From: Deinococcus hopiensis KR-140 | GTDB lineage: Bacteria; Deinococcota; Deinococci; Deinococcales; Deinococcaceae | Direction of reading: 5' to 3' | Length of the DNA: 64,000 bases | NCBI RefSeq assembly: GCF_900176165.1 | Contig: NZ_FWWU01000002.1 | Span: 62,001-126,000, forward strand | Shown: one piece after another, positions 27,727 to 37,227 of the stretch | Layout: each line of letters opens with the position of its first letter | How positions within the stretch are numbered: the first letter of the stretch is position 1 | Program-made: the position numbers and the translations under genes | Notes under the pieces: model-generated | Databases searched by the model: none | Told to the model about the DNA's origin: nothing | What the model saw: only the letters and a program-made list of their open reading frames with translations

Positions 27727-28257
27727 ATGGTGCTGTTTCCTCCCGGGCTCCAGCCGCTGGAGCGCGCGGGCCTGGCCGTCCGTCTCAACCAGGAGCCGCT
27801 ACAAGACCAGCTGTTGGTGTTGGGTCTGCTGCCGGAAGCCTTCAACGCGCTATGTACCCTGGGATACAGCCCGAATGGCCTGAATGACAGGGTCCTGCTG
27901 GGAGAGTGCACGCTGGGCATAGCGCGTGGTGAGGTCCATGCGCCCACCTGGACGGCGGACGTCTCCCTGCTACCGATGGAATCAGAACCCAGCATTCCGG
28001 GTGCTGAGGAGGACTGGCAATGGCTCTCGCTTACACGTATTCGGGCGCAGGGCGAAGCTCTCCCTCCGATGCTGGAGGCGCTGCGAATCCCAGTCAGCGG
28101 ATGGAAGCTGATGTGGGCAATTTCGCAGTTGCAGACGTCCGCGCGCATCCAAATGACCTCACAGATCCCACAGCGGCTGGGATATGCCGCGGCGGCTGCG
28201 TCAAGCGTCAGGCGCGCAAACACCGGGCTGCGCCTGGGCAACCGTAAACCGAGCTGA
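27727..28257 (+). CDS. Hypothetical protein
   Basis: About 176 residues from ATG 27727 (MVLFPPGLQPLERAGLAV). The frame stays open 400 bases further upstream, but that part has poor codon use. Segments such as QDQLLVLGLLPEAFNAL, DRVLLGECTLGIARGEV and EEDWQWLSLTRIRAQGEALP look genuinely coding. No motif, signal or membrane helix is seen. The true start is uncertain. Confidence 0.4.
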   Translation: MVLFPPGLQPLERAGLAVRLNQEPLQDQLLVLGLLPEAFNALCTLGYSPNGLNDRVLLGECTLGIARGEVHAPTWTADVSLLPMESEPSIPGAEEDWQWLSLTRIRAQGEALPPMLEALRIPVSGWKLMWAISQLQTSARIQMTSQIPQRLGYAAAAASSVRRANTGLRLGNRKPS

Positions 28258-28807
28258 GTTGGAGATGCTCGGCCGATGTCCGGGTGGAGTATCAGGTGAG
28301 GGTGGCAGGGATGCGCAGCGTAGGAAAACGGTGGGGGAGGGTGCACCCCCAGCATCAACTTGTGGTCACCAGATACGCCCCTCAGGACTGACACAGATTC
28401 GTTTCAGGATACGAAGGGCGTACGCCACGACCATGCTTAACCCAACCTCCGTTCCACGCGGCGGGTGTTCGTTTCTCACGACGCTGTCTGTATGCGGCCT
28501 GCTGACCACTCTGCCACCGAAATCGCTGACTTGCTCGGTTCGGCCTACCGTGGCGCCCGAAGGTGGACGAAGGCCGAATGCTCGCAGATTGAGCGGGTCA
28601 CTTGCCACGGGTGTAGGCTTTCAGAGGTCTGAAAGCTGAGAGAACGAAAATTTGTCCTGGCCGGGGGTTCCTCCGAACATCGCCGACCGCGGGAAACCGT
28701 TCATCTGTGGCAGGGAAGGAGCGTTCATGCGGGTTGCACGGTGGTGAACAAGCAGGCTTTAAGGTGGCCAGTGGGACGCCGGGAGTGTATACGCTTTGGG
28801 CCACGCT
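28258..28807. other. Gene-free stretch
   Basis: 550 bases. One plus-strand frame (about 28434-28637) has a hydrophobic N-terminus like a signal (CSFLTTLSVCGLLTTLP) but weak codon use and no ribosome site. I do not call it. Confidence 0.45.
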
Positions 28808-29761
28808 TCATCTTTCCGCGTCGGCGATCAGTGATTCGCTCAGCGTCCACAGCCGCTCGGCACCCTCCGGATCGCGGGCGTAGGGCATGTACCCACTGAA
28901 TGGCTGTGCGGGATCGAACGGGAACGCTTCGCGGACATCCTCCAGATACAGTCCGCCTACCCCGTTAAGCTCTGGTCCCACTGCGGCCCAGACCGAGGTG
29001 GCCGCCCCCTGCTCCGGCGTCTTGAAGCCTGGGTTGAGGTGACCGTGCTCGTCCATCCAGCCCATGGCGATCTGTTCCTCACGTGGCAGGAAGCGCTGCA
29101 GGTTCGTCATGATCCCGCCCGGATGGACGGCGTTCGCGGTGACGCCCTGGGGGCCGTAACGGCGGGTCAGTTCGACAGCGAACAGAACGTTCGCCGTCTT
29201 CGATTGGCCGTAGGCTTCCCACTTCTCGTAGGGCCGCTTGCGGTAGTTCGGATCGTCGAAGTGCACGTTGCTGCGGCGGTGGCCGATGCTGCTGAGCGCC
29301 ACCACGCGCGACGGTGCTCCGGCCAGCAGCGCCGGCATCAGGGTGGTGGTGAGGAGGAAGTGACCGAGGTGATTCGTACCAAACTGGGTCTCGAAGCCAT
29401 CGGCCGTCTGCCCGAAGGGGGTGGCCATGGTTCCCGCATTCGTGATCAGCAGCTGCAACCGGGGGGCCCGGGACAGGACGTTGGCCGCCGCCATCCGCAC
29501 TGACGCGAGCGAGCCAAGGTCCAGCGTGATCACCTCCAACTGACCGGACCGGGCCTCCAACCCGGCCAGTGCAGCGGCAGCGCGTTGCGGGTCACGGACG
29601 GCGACGAACACGTGCGCGCCAGCACGCAGCAGCGCGCGGGTGGTTTCCAGGCCAATACCGGAAGCGCCGCCGGTAATGAGGGCTGTCTGTCCCCGCAGGT
29701 CATGGCCGGCAATGACTTCCAAAGCCGTAGCGCGGGCGGAAAAAGGAGAAGTCAGGGGCAC
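28808..29761 (-). CDS. Short-chain dehydrogenase/reductase
   Basis: 317 residues, retinol-dehydrogenase-like SDR. The nucleotide-binding motif TGGASGIG is at residues 30-37, NAG at 108-110, the catalytic Ser at 157/158, and Tyr184-Lys188 in YGQSKTAN. Substrate is unknown; relatives reduce or oxidise lipophilic alcohols and ketones. The GTG start at 29761 is preceded by TAGGGT at six bases, consistent with leaderless expression. A partial palindrome CTGACacGTCAG (29787-29798) lies upstream and could be an operator. Confidence 0.88.
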   Translation of the reverse strand: MPLTSPFSARATALEVIAGHDLRGQTALITGGASGIGLETTRALLRAGAHVFVAVRDPQRAAAALAGLEARSGQLEVITLDLGSLASVRMAAANVLSRAPRLQLLITNAGTMATPFGQTADGFETQFGTNHLGHFLLTTTLMPALLAGAPSRVVALSSIGHRRSNVHFDDPNYRKRPYEKWEAYGQSKTANVLFAVELTRRYGPQGVTANAVHPGGIMTNLQRFLPREEQIAMGWMDEHGHLNPGFKTPEQGAATSVWAAVGPELNGVGGLYLEDVREAFPFDPAQPFSGYMPYARDPEGAERLWTLSESLIADAER

Positions 29762-29767
29762 AGATGT

Positions 29768-29773
29768 ACCCTA
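29768..29773 (-). promoter_or_regulatory. -10-like TAGGGT before the SDR gene
   Basis: TAGGGT on the minus strand, six bases before the GTG start, with no Shine-Dalgarno. Confidence 0.4.
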
Positions 29774-29794
29774 CACGCTCCAATGCCTGACACG

Positions 29795-30085
29795 TCAGCC
29801 GCAAGGACTGTTGATCCTTCCGCAGCGGCCCTGCGCTCTCCTCAGCCCTGCCTGCAGATCGTCCCGGAGGGTGCGCCGGCGTTCATGGCGGTACTTGAGC
29901 TTGCGCAGGGCCTTGTCCCCGATCTGCCGAGTGCGCTCGCGCGTAACCTTGAAGTGATGCCCGACTTCCTCCACCGTGGGCTCCCGCCCATCAGCCAAGT
30001 CTTTCCGCATCCGGAGCACTTGTGCTTCCCGCGCGCCCAGCATCCCTGATGTGCGCTCGATCTCCTCAGAGATCAGCGCGCCCAG
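29795..30085 (-). pseudogene. Sigma-70 factor fragment (region 4)
   Basis: LGAREAQVLRMRK, LADGREPTVEEVGHHFKVTR, ERTRQIGDKALRKLKYRHE closely follow region 4 of primary (RpoD-type) sigma factors, including the helix-turn-helix that reads the -35 box. Family changes stand out: ERTRQIGDKAL for ERIRQIENKAL. Regions 1-3 are absent; only ISEEIERTSGM precedes in frame. As a stand-alone 82-residue piece it would lack core-binding region 2, so I regard it as a remnant. Confidence 0.7.
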
Positions 30086-31239
30086 CGTGTACCAACGCGT
30101 CTAACCGCGCCAGGAACACCACTTTTACCGCCTTCCTGGTGCAGCCCAGTGCCGGGCCCATCACACCGGAACAGCTCGAACATGCATACCACGCGCTGCT
30201 GCCCCGGGTGCTGCGTCCGGTCCGGACCACACTGCTGGACGCGCTGCCCAGGAATGCCCTGCGGCACGGCGCGCCGGCCAGGTGGGTCGCGCGGGCACCG
30301 GGGGCTCCCCCACAGGTTGCCCGGCCTGGAGGGAATATAAACCGGGGATATTCTTTTCCCTCTCCCCGTTTCCATGCTTGCGGGCGTACCCACTCTCCTT
30401 GGCTGACACCTCTGACGCGCAAACCCCCTCCATTTTATGCGAATGAATTCCCTGGCGTTTCTCTGGTCTCAATTGCGCCTGCAACTGCTGGTATGGGTTT
30501 GACTCGCTTATGGGATAGAGGGGTGATGGAGCGGAGGTGGTGCGCGCGTGACGCGACGTCCGTACCCAAACAACCTCACCGATGCCGGGTGAAACGTCTT
30601 CGGTCCGCTGGCCCCTCCCGAATCTTTTGTGGGCCGTCCCCGTGAGAGGTCTTTGCGGGAAATTCTAGACAACATCTTCTCTGTCCTTTGAGGGGGCCGT
30701 CACCACCGGGTTGGGTGGACCGCGCGGGTACGACAGCGGCAAAAAGGTTCATGGACGGAAGCGTCATCTGCCCGTGGATACGCCCTGACCCGTTCTGGCA
30801 ATCAAAGTGTATGAGGTGGACATCCTTCTCCTGCGGGGGGTGCCGAACGCCTTTCCCCGAAAGAGGCAGATGCGGGATACACTGGAAAACTGGCAGGAGA
30901 ACAGGGAACGTTTCTGGGCTGGACGCTGGAGACCGTGAAGCGTCCCTGGTCGGGCCAGCAGAGCACCTGGGCACCAAGAGACGCACCTCCACGCGTTGTG
31001 GAGGTGCTTACAGGATTCGTGGGGTCCAAACCGGCGCTGGGTCCTGGCCCTGGAAATCCAGACGCGTGGCAGGGGAGTACGGGGCCCTCCCATAGACAGC
31101 AGAACGCCCTATCTACGAGGTGCCGGTCCGCCGCTTGGCCAAAGGTCCAGCTTGACCAACACATTGAGTGTACCGGTACATCCACTCGGCCCCTGCGCTC
31201 CTGACGATCAAGACAAGTGCTGAATGGTTATGTATCTCC
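30086..31239. other. Gene-poor stretch
   Basis: About 1150 bases. A short frame near 30120-30310 (LVQPSAGPITPEQLEHAYHA, LLPRVLRPVRTTLLDALP) looks like a fragment of a real protein, family unknown. A short repeat lies at 30350-30400. The rest has overlapping low-quality frames on both strands. Confidence 0.45.
30350..30400. repeat. Short interspersed repeat, copy 2
   Basis: TTCTTTTCCCTCTCCCCG then CCATGCTTGCGGGCG and ACCCACTCTCCTT; matches 20719-20775. It follows GGGAATATAAACC. Confidence 0.5.
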
Positions 31240-31944
31240 TTACATGGCCAGGCCGCGGGCTGGCTCACCCTCACCTGGGGACGCGGAAGGACTGAATCCC
31301 CTTACCATCAGCCAGAACGCCAGCAGCATCTCGTACAAGGCCACGGGTAACGCCAACACGACCGCCCCCAGCGAAAGCGGGACGAGCATCCCAAACAGCG
31401 TCAGCAGGGCAGAGATGATCACCAGCACTGCACCAACCATGCCCAGTGCCGAAAGCCACCGCGGAACGAGGCAAGAGGTATACAGCAGCACACCGCACAG
31501 CAGTGTGTTGAGGCCCAACAACAGGTTCGGGCCCAGCAGGAAGGTCCACTCGTGCGCCGCCAGCAACAGTTGATTGACCACCTGACGTTCACCCGGCACT
31601 TCGGCCACGCTGACATTGACGCTCAGCAGGGTTAGGACACTGAGGACGCCCATGATGATGAGCGCCGCTTCCAGCAGGCGAAGCGCCACGTATCCCAGCG
31701 CCAGACCTTCATGCTGCCGTTTGAGATACGGAAACAGCAACACGGCGGTTCCCACGGCTGCAGAGGCCAGAATAAGTTCCGCCAGAACGCCAAATTTCAC
31801 TCTCGGCGCATGTTCAGGAACGGCAAAGTACACGGCGGGGTCCTTCAGCATGGGCGCGTACAGCACAACCCCCACCACAGCGGCCAATGAGGCGACGACG
31901 AACAAGGTCCCCACCATGCTGACGTTAAACTTCTCGGATTTCAT
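31240..31944 (-). CDS. DUF4386-type membrane protein
   Basis: 234 residues with six to seven membrane helices (for example MVGTLFVVASLAAVVGVVLY, LLLAAHEWTFLLGPNLLLGL). The pattern matches the DUF4386 family of unknown function. ATG 31944 has AAGGAG seven bases upstream and is preferred to the in-frame start at 32070. It is divergent from a TetR regulator across 195 bp and is probably its target, as is common for such pairs. Confidence 0.75.
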   Translation of the reverse strand: MKSEKFNVSMVGTLFVVASLAAVVGVVLYAPMLKDPAVYFAVPEHAPRVKFGVLAELILASAAVGTAVLLFPYLKRQHEGLALGYVALRLLEAALIIMGVLSVLTLLSVNVSVAEVPGERQVVNQLLLAAHEWTFLLGPNLLLGLNTLLCGVLLYTSCLVPRWLSALGMVGAVLVIISALLTLFGMLVPLSLGAVVLALPVALYEMLLAFWLMVRGFSPSASPGEGEPARGLAM

Positions 31945-32139
31945 CTTTTGCTCCTTCCAAACGGGTTCAGCAGACGTCGCGCGAGCGGCCGTGCACCAGA
32001 CCTCGCGGCGTGGGCGCAGTCCTGCTTGCCGAACAGGCGTTGCCTCGGCGACACTTGTGATGCTCAGCATGCCCGCCCGGACACCCCCGCTCCAGGCACA
32101 CCCAGGCTCTTTTGTCGCCTACCCAACACGAGGTGCACC
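31945..32139. promoter_or_regulatory. Shared divergent promoter region of DUF4386 and TetR genes
   Basis: 195 bp between the two start codons. ATGCTCAGCAT (32060-32070) is a small palindrome and the best candidate for a TetR operator, though weak. Promoter boxes are not clear. Confidence 0.3.
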
Positions 32140-32730
32140 ATGTCGTCTGCTCCCACCCGGCTGGACCCCAGGATCAAACGGACGCAGCATGCCCTTCAGG
32201 AAGCTTTTGAGGCCCTGATGCACGAACAGGGTTACGCCGCCACCACTGTCAGCGACATCACCGCCCGCGCGGACGTCAACCGCGCCACCTTCTACGCCCA
32301 CTACGCAGGCAAGAGCGAACTCTTCGCGCAGGTGGTCGCGCGACACTTCGCAGACGTACTGGACACCTATGGATCCTGCCGGTCCGGCCGCAGCATGGCG
32401 GACATCCAGGCCCTGCTGCGTGCAGTCTGCGTCTTTATGGCCCAGGTGCACGCGGACGGTCGGGATCAGCCGTGCGAGATGGGGCTGCACGTGGACCGCC
32501 AGGTGCATGCCCAACTCACGGCGTGGCTGGTCACGGCCCTGCACTCCAGCGTGCAGCGTCCCAACTCCAGGGTGATCTCGAAGGAGCTCACGGCCACCCT
32601 GATGGCCAACAGCATGTTCGCTGCCGCCCTCCGGTGGGCCCGGTCCCCCACGCTGTCGCTGGACACCTACCTGGCCGAAGTCATGGTCTTCATCGGTGCG
32701 GGCCTCGAGGCGACCGGATATGACCCCTGA
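32140..32730 (+). CDS. TetR/AcrR-family transcriptional regulator
   Basis: 196 residues. The N-terminal helix-turn-helix is typical: RIKRTQHALQEAFEALM, YAATTVSDITARADVNRATF and YAHYAGKSELF. The C-terminal helical domain would bind a small ligand. ATG 32140 has ACGAGGTG upstream. The divergent DUF4386 membrane gene is the likely regulated target. Confidence 0.88.
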   Translation: MSSAPTRLDPRIKRTQHALQEAFEALMHEQGYAATTVSDITARADVNRATFYAHYAGKSELFAQVVARHFADVLDTYGSCRSGRSMADIQALLRAVCVFMAQVHADGRDQPCEMGLHVDRQVHAQLTAWLVTALHSSVQRPNSRVISKELTATLMANSMFAAALRWARSPTLSLDTYLAEVMVFIGAGLEATGYDP

Positions 32731-33184
32731 TCGATAGTCCGGCAAGTTTTTCGCTGCGCCTGCTGGGGCTCTATAGGGTCGGTCACAGGCTGCCGGTGAT
32801 GAACTGCTGGAGATGGCCTACTTTCCCAGAGGCAATGACGGCGGCCAAGGGCTGCCTGCTTTTTTAGAGCGCTGTGCTGGGCAATTCCCGGATGTGCAGT
32901 GGGGCACAAGTGCCGTGGGATTCACGGTCTTCGGCGACACCCAGTTGTCTGTCAGACGATTTCGGCCTGGACCTCACTCCCAGACGGCTGGCGGTGGCGG
33001 ACTTGATTCGCAACTCCGTTCTAGCCACCGCGTCTCGGGGAACGCCCTTCAAGGACGCCGAGCAGTTGACCGCCTGCGACATCATGCGGGGGAAGACCAG
33101 CACCTTCGGCCGGGGCGCAGGCGGCAATGGGTAAGAAGAGGGGGCGTGCGAGGCGAGCCGTGACAGACCTTCGCCAGCCGTCCC
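32731..33184. other. Gene-free stretch with ORF fragments
   Basis: 454 bases. Protein-like sequence changes frame near 32960 (FPDVQWGTSAVGFTVFGDTQ, then LTPRRLAVADLIRNSVLATA and DAEQLTACDIMRGKTSTFGR). This may be a broken gene, family unknown. Confidence 0.3.
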
Positions 33185-33991
33185 TCAACCGTGTGCTGGG
33201 CGACGCTCAATGGACAGCTGCCCTTCGGTGGAACGGAATCCCACGCGTTCGTAGAGCGCCTGAGCGTGATATTCGGGGTCGGCCACGATCACGAGGGTCT
33301 GGGTGCCCAAAGCTTCACGCGCCCACTCGGCAGCCGTATGCACCAGGGTCCCCGCCAGTCCCCTTGAGCGGGCCGCTGGGTGGGTTTCCACACTCTGATA
33401 GCGGGCCACGCCCTGACCTGCACCGAAGATTCCCAGCCCGCTCAGCATCTGGCCTTTATCGCCAAACGCCCCAAAGACCGCGCCCTGGCCAGTGGCCTGC
33501 ACGGCGCGGTAGGCTTTCAGCTTGCGGGCAGCAAATTCCCGGTAGCCAGCGGCCTCCAAGGGGTGAGGATCGGCGGCATTGACGGCCAGGCGCAGTTCGA
33601 GGGCCGCGTGCCAGTCGGCATCGGTGTGGAGGAGACGCACCTCGGCGTCGCGGTTGAGGCGGCGCGGCGGCACCGTTCTGGCGGTGGTCAGCACTGTGTC
33701 GCACCTCACCTCGTAACCAGCGTTGCGGAACTCGTCGGCCGCACCCTCGTCGTCACCGGGGGTATCTATGCCAAACGTGCGGTGCAGCGCCTGAGGATGG
33801 GCAGCAGTAAAGACCGCCTCCCAGCGTCCTCGGTCACCGGCCACAGGCGGAGCTGACATCAGCGCGAAATTCCCCCACCAGAAGGTGGGATTGTGTGGCG
33901 ACCTCACCACGGTGGCGGCCGGACCACGTTTGATCAGGCTGCCCTCATGACGGCGCAGCGCCAGATCGGTGAAATAAGCCAGAGAGGACAT
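33185..33991 (-). CDS. GNAT-family N-acetyltransferase
   Basis: 268 residues. The C-terminal GNAT domain shows acetyl-CoA-binding motif A (VETHPAARSRGLAGTLVHTA) and motif B (LVIVADPEYHAQALYERVGF). The N-terminal 110 residues (NPTFWWGNFALMSAPP) are like the extra domain of double-GNAT proteins. Substrate unknown. TAACCT lies seven bases before the ATG with no Shine-Dalgarno, so the mRNA may be leaderless. Confidence 0.85.
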   Translation of the reverse strand: MSSLAYFTDLALRRHEGSLIKRGPAATVVRSPHNPTFWWGNFALMSAPPVAGDRGRWEAVFTAAHPQALHRTFGIDTPGDDEGAADEFRNAGYEVRCDTVLTTARTVPPRRLNRDAEVRLLHTDADWHAALELRLAVNAADPHPLEAAGYREFAARKLKAYRAVQATGQGAVFGAFGDKGQMLSGLGIFGAGQGVARYQSVETHPAARSRGLAGTLVHTAAEWAREALGTQTLVIVADPEYHAQALYERVGFRSTEGQLSIERRPAHG

Positions 33992-33998
33992 GGCGGGC

Positions 33999-34004
33999 AG
34001 GTTA
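33999..34004 (-). promoter_or_regulatory. -10-like TAACCT before GNAT gene
   Basis: TAACCT on the minus strand seven bases before the ATG at 33991. Confidence 0.35.
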
Positions 34005-34740
34005 CCCGGCAGGAACGCAGAGTTGCCTCCGCCGTTTGGCTCACACCGCCGGCTTCCGCAACCAGGGCGGCTCAGGGAGCGCTACTCCATACCGCTCAGG
34101 GCCGAACTGCCGGCTGAGGTTCACTGCTCTGCCGTCTCTTCCCCTTACATGCCCACACCCCAACGCCCACGGGCCATCTGTGGCGGACGCCATGGGCAGA
34201 CATTGACCAGCAACACCGCTTGGTGGTGGCGAAAGAAGGGCGGTTGTACGTTGTGGAGGACAACCACACCAGAGAGTTGGCAAACTTGAATCTTGATCAG
34301 CCGAAGAGACAGTACCGTCCAGCCTAATCTGGGTTGGAAGTTCGTGGAGCTTCAGGCCCACCCATGGGTAAGTTTTTGACTGCCGAGAATACCGGACTCC
34401 TTGGCCTGGAATGCCAGTCACGCCGGATGAGCGCCGTTGGCGCAACCATTAGGAGGGGGTGTGGGGCAGGGGAGACGGAGCAGGATGGGAGTGCATGACC
34501 CATCTGGTCCTTCGCTGTGGGAGAACTGCTCAAGCTTGGGGTTGACGGATCACCACCTTGGGTTTGGATGGTGGAGGGGTGAATCTGAGGAGGACGCCGG
34601 CTCCAGAACGCGCAGGTGCACTTCAGCTTGTGGAGGGAGCAATAGAATATATATATCCAACCGGCCTCTTTTCTCATCCCTGCCCCTGGTCCTCCTCCTT
34701 CCCGCAGTCCTGAAAGGCACAACCTTTCCGTCCAGGCGCC

Positions 34741-34860
34741 TTGCTTCTTTATGCGTCGTCCCTGTACCAAAAGACCCAGGCCGACCTCGAACGCCACCTC
34801 CGCGCGGTGCAGTGGATTTCCACTCTTCGAATGCCCGGCGGCGTAAAGGGCTGGGCAGGC
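34741..34860 (+). pseudogene. Possible IS4/IS1634-type transposase fragment
   Basis: The frame reads LLYASSLYQKTQADLERHL then RAVQWISTLRMPGG. This resembles the segment of DUF4277/IS1634-group transposases that ends in WITRVP. About 40 residues only, with no catalytic residues or terminal repeats, so the call is tentative. Confidence 0.3.
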
Positions 34861-35145
34861 CACACGGTTGAGAACGTCGGGGCGAGGGTGGGAGCACCCC
34901 GATTTCGCGCACGAGGGGCAGGTGGCCTTTCCTGGACAGGGGACACCGACGCCTGAGCAGGCGGCGTCACTGAAAGTACGCAAAACCAGGGCAGAGCCAG
35001 GTAAAGGTCTGCTCCTGGAAAGAGGGTGAAAGAAGGGCGCGGATGAGTATGCCGCACATCTTCAGCGTACGTGTGACGGTCTCACTCCACGTTGCGAGTT
35101 TGGCCGGCGACTCTTGCAAAAGGTCGAATAAACGGAATCTGACCT

Positions 35146-36264
35146 CTACTGGACGGGCACCTTAACCGTTCCCCCAAGAATCAGCTTCTCTACCTTTTTT
35201 ACTTTGGCCAACAATTCTTTCGTAATGAGCGCTGTATTAAAGTCGCCCAGGCTGAGTTCCACGCCATCGTTTTGTAGCCCAAAACCACGTTCTCCAGTTC
35301 GCCAGGGCTTACCTTGCGCGACCTCGGTTACCAGCGTGAACACTGCGTTGTCAGTGCGTTTAACTATACTGGTCAGGGTGTGATTGAGGGTCTTTCGGTC
35401 CACATCTGAGTCACCTGCGCTGTCGAGGTTGCTACTGTCCGTAGCAATGGCAAATACGGGTCGAGTGTTTCCTTTGCAATCCGCTTTGTAGGGATCGCTC
35501 CGGGGGACTTTGGCATATTGGTCATCTCGGAAGGTGACGCCCTTGGGAAGGGTTGCTTCCCGTAGGCACTGCACTGCAGTCGCTGCCGTCACCACGCTCC
35601 GGTTGTTCGCGCCTACAGCTGCCAGGACGATGTCAGCGCCCTGCGCGTATTGCTTCTTGGCAAAGTTTGAGACGACGACGACGTCACTTTGTGCTGGCAC
35701 TTCCGTCACCAGCACACGGCAATCCGGGCAGGCGAAGACCACTCCTGCCTTAAAACCAGCCCGGTATTTTCTGGCGACAGCATCGTTGGCGCTGGCGACC
35801 ACACCCAGCACATGGGTACTGCTGACGTTCGCGGCAAGATAGCCTGCGAGGAACGCGCCTTCTTGCTCGCGAAAACGCAGTCCTACAGTATTGGTGCCCT
35901 TGGGCAGGGTGTCCACACCCACGAAGCGGACAGATGGAAATTCCTTTGCGACACTGCTGAGGGCTTCGGCGCTGTCACGTCCCGTGGCGATGATCAGCGA
36001 ACTGCCGGATTTGGCGGCGACCCGGAGTTGACGGAGGAGGTCCGCAGTATCGGTCGCTGTCGCTGTGGTATAGGGGAGGCCGTGCTCCCTGACAGCGCGT
36101 TCCAGGCCGGTAGTTGCGGCTTCGTTGGTGGCTTTGTCAAAGGGACCAGCGGCGTCGTAGACGAGGGTGATGTTAACGGTGGGAGCTGCCGCTGAAGTCA
36201 TGCCAGTGAGGAAGGCGAGCGAAAGCAGGGAAGACACCCGGGCGATACGGGCAATTGAATTCAT
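35146..36264 (-). CDS. BMP-family ABC transporter substrate-binding protein
   Basis: 372 residues with a signal peptide (RVSSLLSLAFLTGMTSAAA). The body matches the BMP/PnrA (Med) family, whose members bind purine nucleosides: ITLVYDAAGPFDKATNEA, FVGVDTLPKG, FREQEGAFLAGYLAA, VLAAVGANNRSVV and FAIATDSSN. No lipobox Cys is visible, which is unusual for an ABC binding protein of this type. No permease or ATPase is adjacent. TATACT lies nine bases before the ATG. Flanking DNA is remnant-rich, so the gene is isolated. Confidence 0.85.
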   Translation of the reverse strand: MNSIARIARVSSLLSLAFLTGMTSAAAPTVNITLVYDAAGPFDKATNEAATTGLERAVREHGLPYTTATATDTADLLRQLRVAAKSGSSLIIATGRDSAEALSSVAKEFPSVRFVGVDTLPKGTNTVGLRFREQEGAFLAGYLAANVSSTHVLGVVASANDAVARKYRAGFKAGVVFACPDCRVLVTEVPAQSDVVVVSNFAKKQYAQGADIVLAAVGANNRSVVTAATAVQCLREATLPKGVTFRDDQYAKVPRSDPYKADCKGNTRPVFAIATDSSNLDSAGDSDVDRKTLNHTLTSIVKRTDNAVFTLVTEVAQGKPWRTGERGFGLQNDGVELSLGDFNTALITKELLAKVKKVEKLILGGTVKVPVQ

Positions 36265-36273
36265 GGTGCTCTA

Positions 36274-36279
36274 AGTATA
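36274..36279 (-). promoter_or_regulatory. -10-like TATACT before BMP gene
   Basis: TATACT on the minus strand, nine bases before the ATG at 36264. It is a near-consensus -10 box without a clear -35. Confidence 0.45.
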
Positions 36280-36289
36280 TGGAACCGCT

Positions 36290-36640
36290 TCAAACAAAAT
36301 TCTATCTCTGGATGCAGTCCACGATCTTGGGGCACCGCAACGCAAGGCACTTGATCAAGGGGCATGGGGTTCGGCCGTACGTGTCGGTCCCACGAGCGGC
36401 AGATTGCCAGGCGGGCCGTTGCCTCATCGAGCACGGCCATTGGCAGGAGGCCCTTCCAACACGGCGTCTTTACGGATCCGAACGCCCCTGCGCTGCAGGA
36501 AGCGCGACCTCTCGGCACCCATGAACTCCCGGTCCGCCACCAGCCACCAACGCGACGCTGGAAGGGCGTCCGGTAGCTTAGAGAGCACCCACATCCACGG
36601 TTGAGCTGGGGCGGTTGACCCCTCCTCCACCGCGGGTGGG
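36290..36640 (-). pseudogene. IS4-type transposase remnant
   Basis: WWLVADREFMGAERSRFL then QRRGVRIRKDAVLEG matches the conserved DREF/W..FL...G....RIRK segment around the second catalytic Asp of IS4/IS10-group transposases. Upstream, VLSKLPDALPASR also fits. Sequence past the motif is in another frame and no terminal repeats were found. Only about 100 residues of some 350-400 remain. Confidence 0.55.
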
Positions 36641-37227
36641 GTTGGGTGTAAATCACTTCACCTCAGACGAGCAGATTCGGGCAGCGCAGGTCGCCTGTGG
36701 GTCTGTGTTTTTGAACACGAGTGCCGGCTGGTGGCGGTTCACGGTGACGCAAAGGGGTGGGTCCCGCTTTGGTTTCGTCAGCTCGGGAAAACCCAACGAG
36801 CACGCCTGACCTGGAGGCAATGGAGAACCCCGCCTGGGAGTAGGGTCAGGACTCCACGGTAACGCGCAGGGAGATCAGGATGACCTGGCCAGTGAGGGAA
36901 GTCATGGAGTGGTCCGTCTTCACGCGCTTTGGGGCATGACCCCCTTTGCGGTCGGCATAATGCTGGGCAATGCGCTTTTCCAGGTCTGCCTGCACATTGA
37001 TGTGGGTGGAGATCACGGTCTATGCCCCCGTTTGGAACGCCGCGCGAGTGGTGGCCGAGGGAGATTTAGCTCCCCAACTTCCTGCCAGAACGGTAGGGGA
37101 GATGGGACAAGCAACTGGGAGCGTGGGAATCCCTGCTGGAGGATGAGCAGGCGGGATAACGTCCTTTCGCTATGGAAAGGACCGAAAAGGTCCACCTTGT
37201 TTTTCAGTGCCGGTGGCGTGATCCTGC
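36641..37227. other. Gene-free stretch
   Basis: 587 bases with no supported gene. GGACCgaaaaGGTCC (about 37173-37190) just past the YbjN gene stop could be a weak terminator hairpin for it. Confidence 0.4.

Larger units (their letters stand above)
33992..35145. other. Gene-poor stretch
   Basis: 1154 bases with no intact gene. An AT-rich patch (AGAATATATATATCC, about 34646-34660) stands out from the GC-rich surroundings. A possible transposase fragment lies at 34741-34860. Confidence 0.45.
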
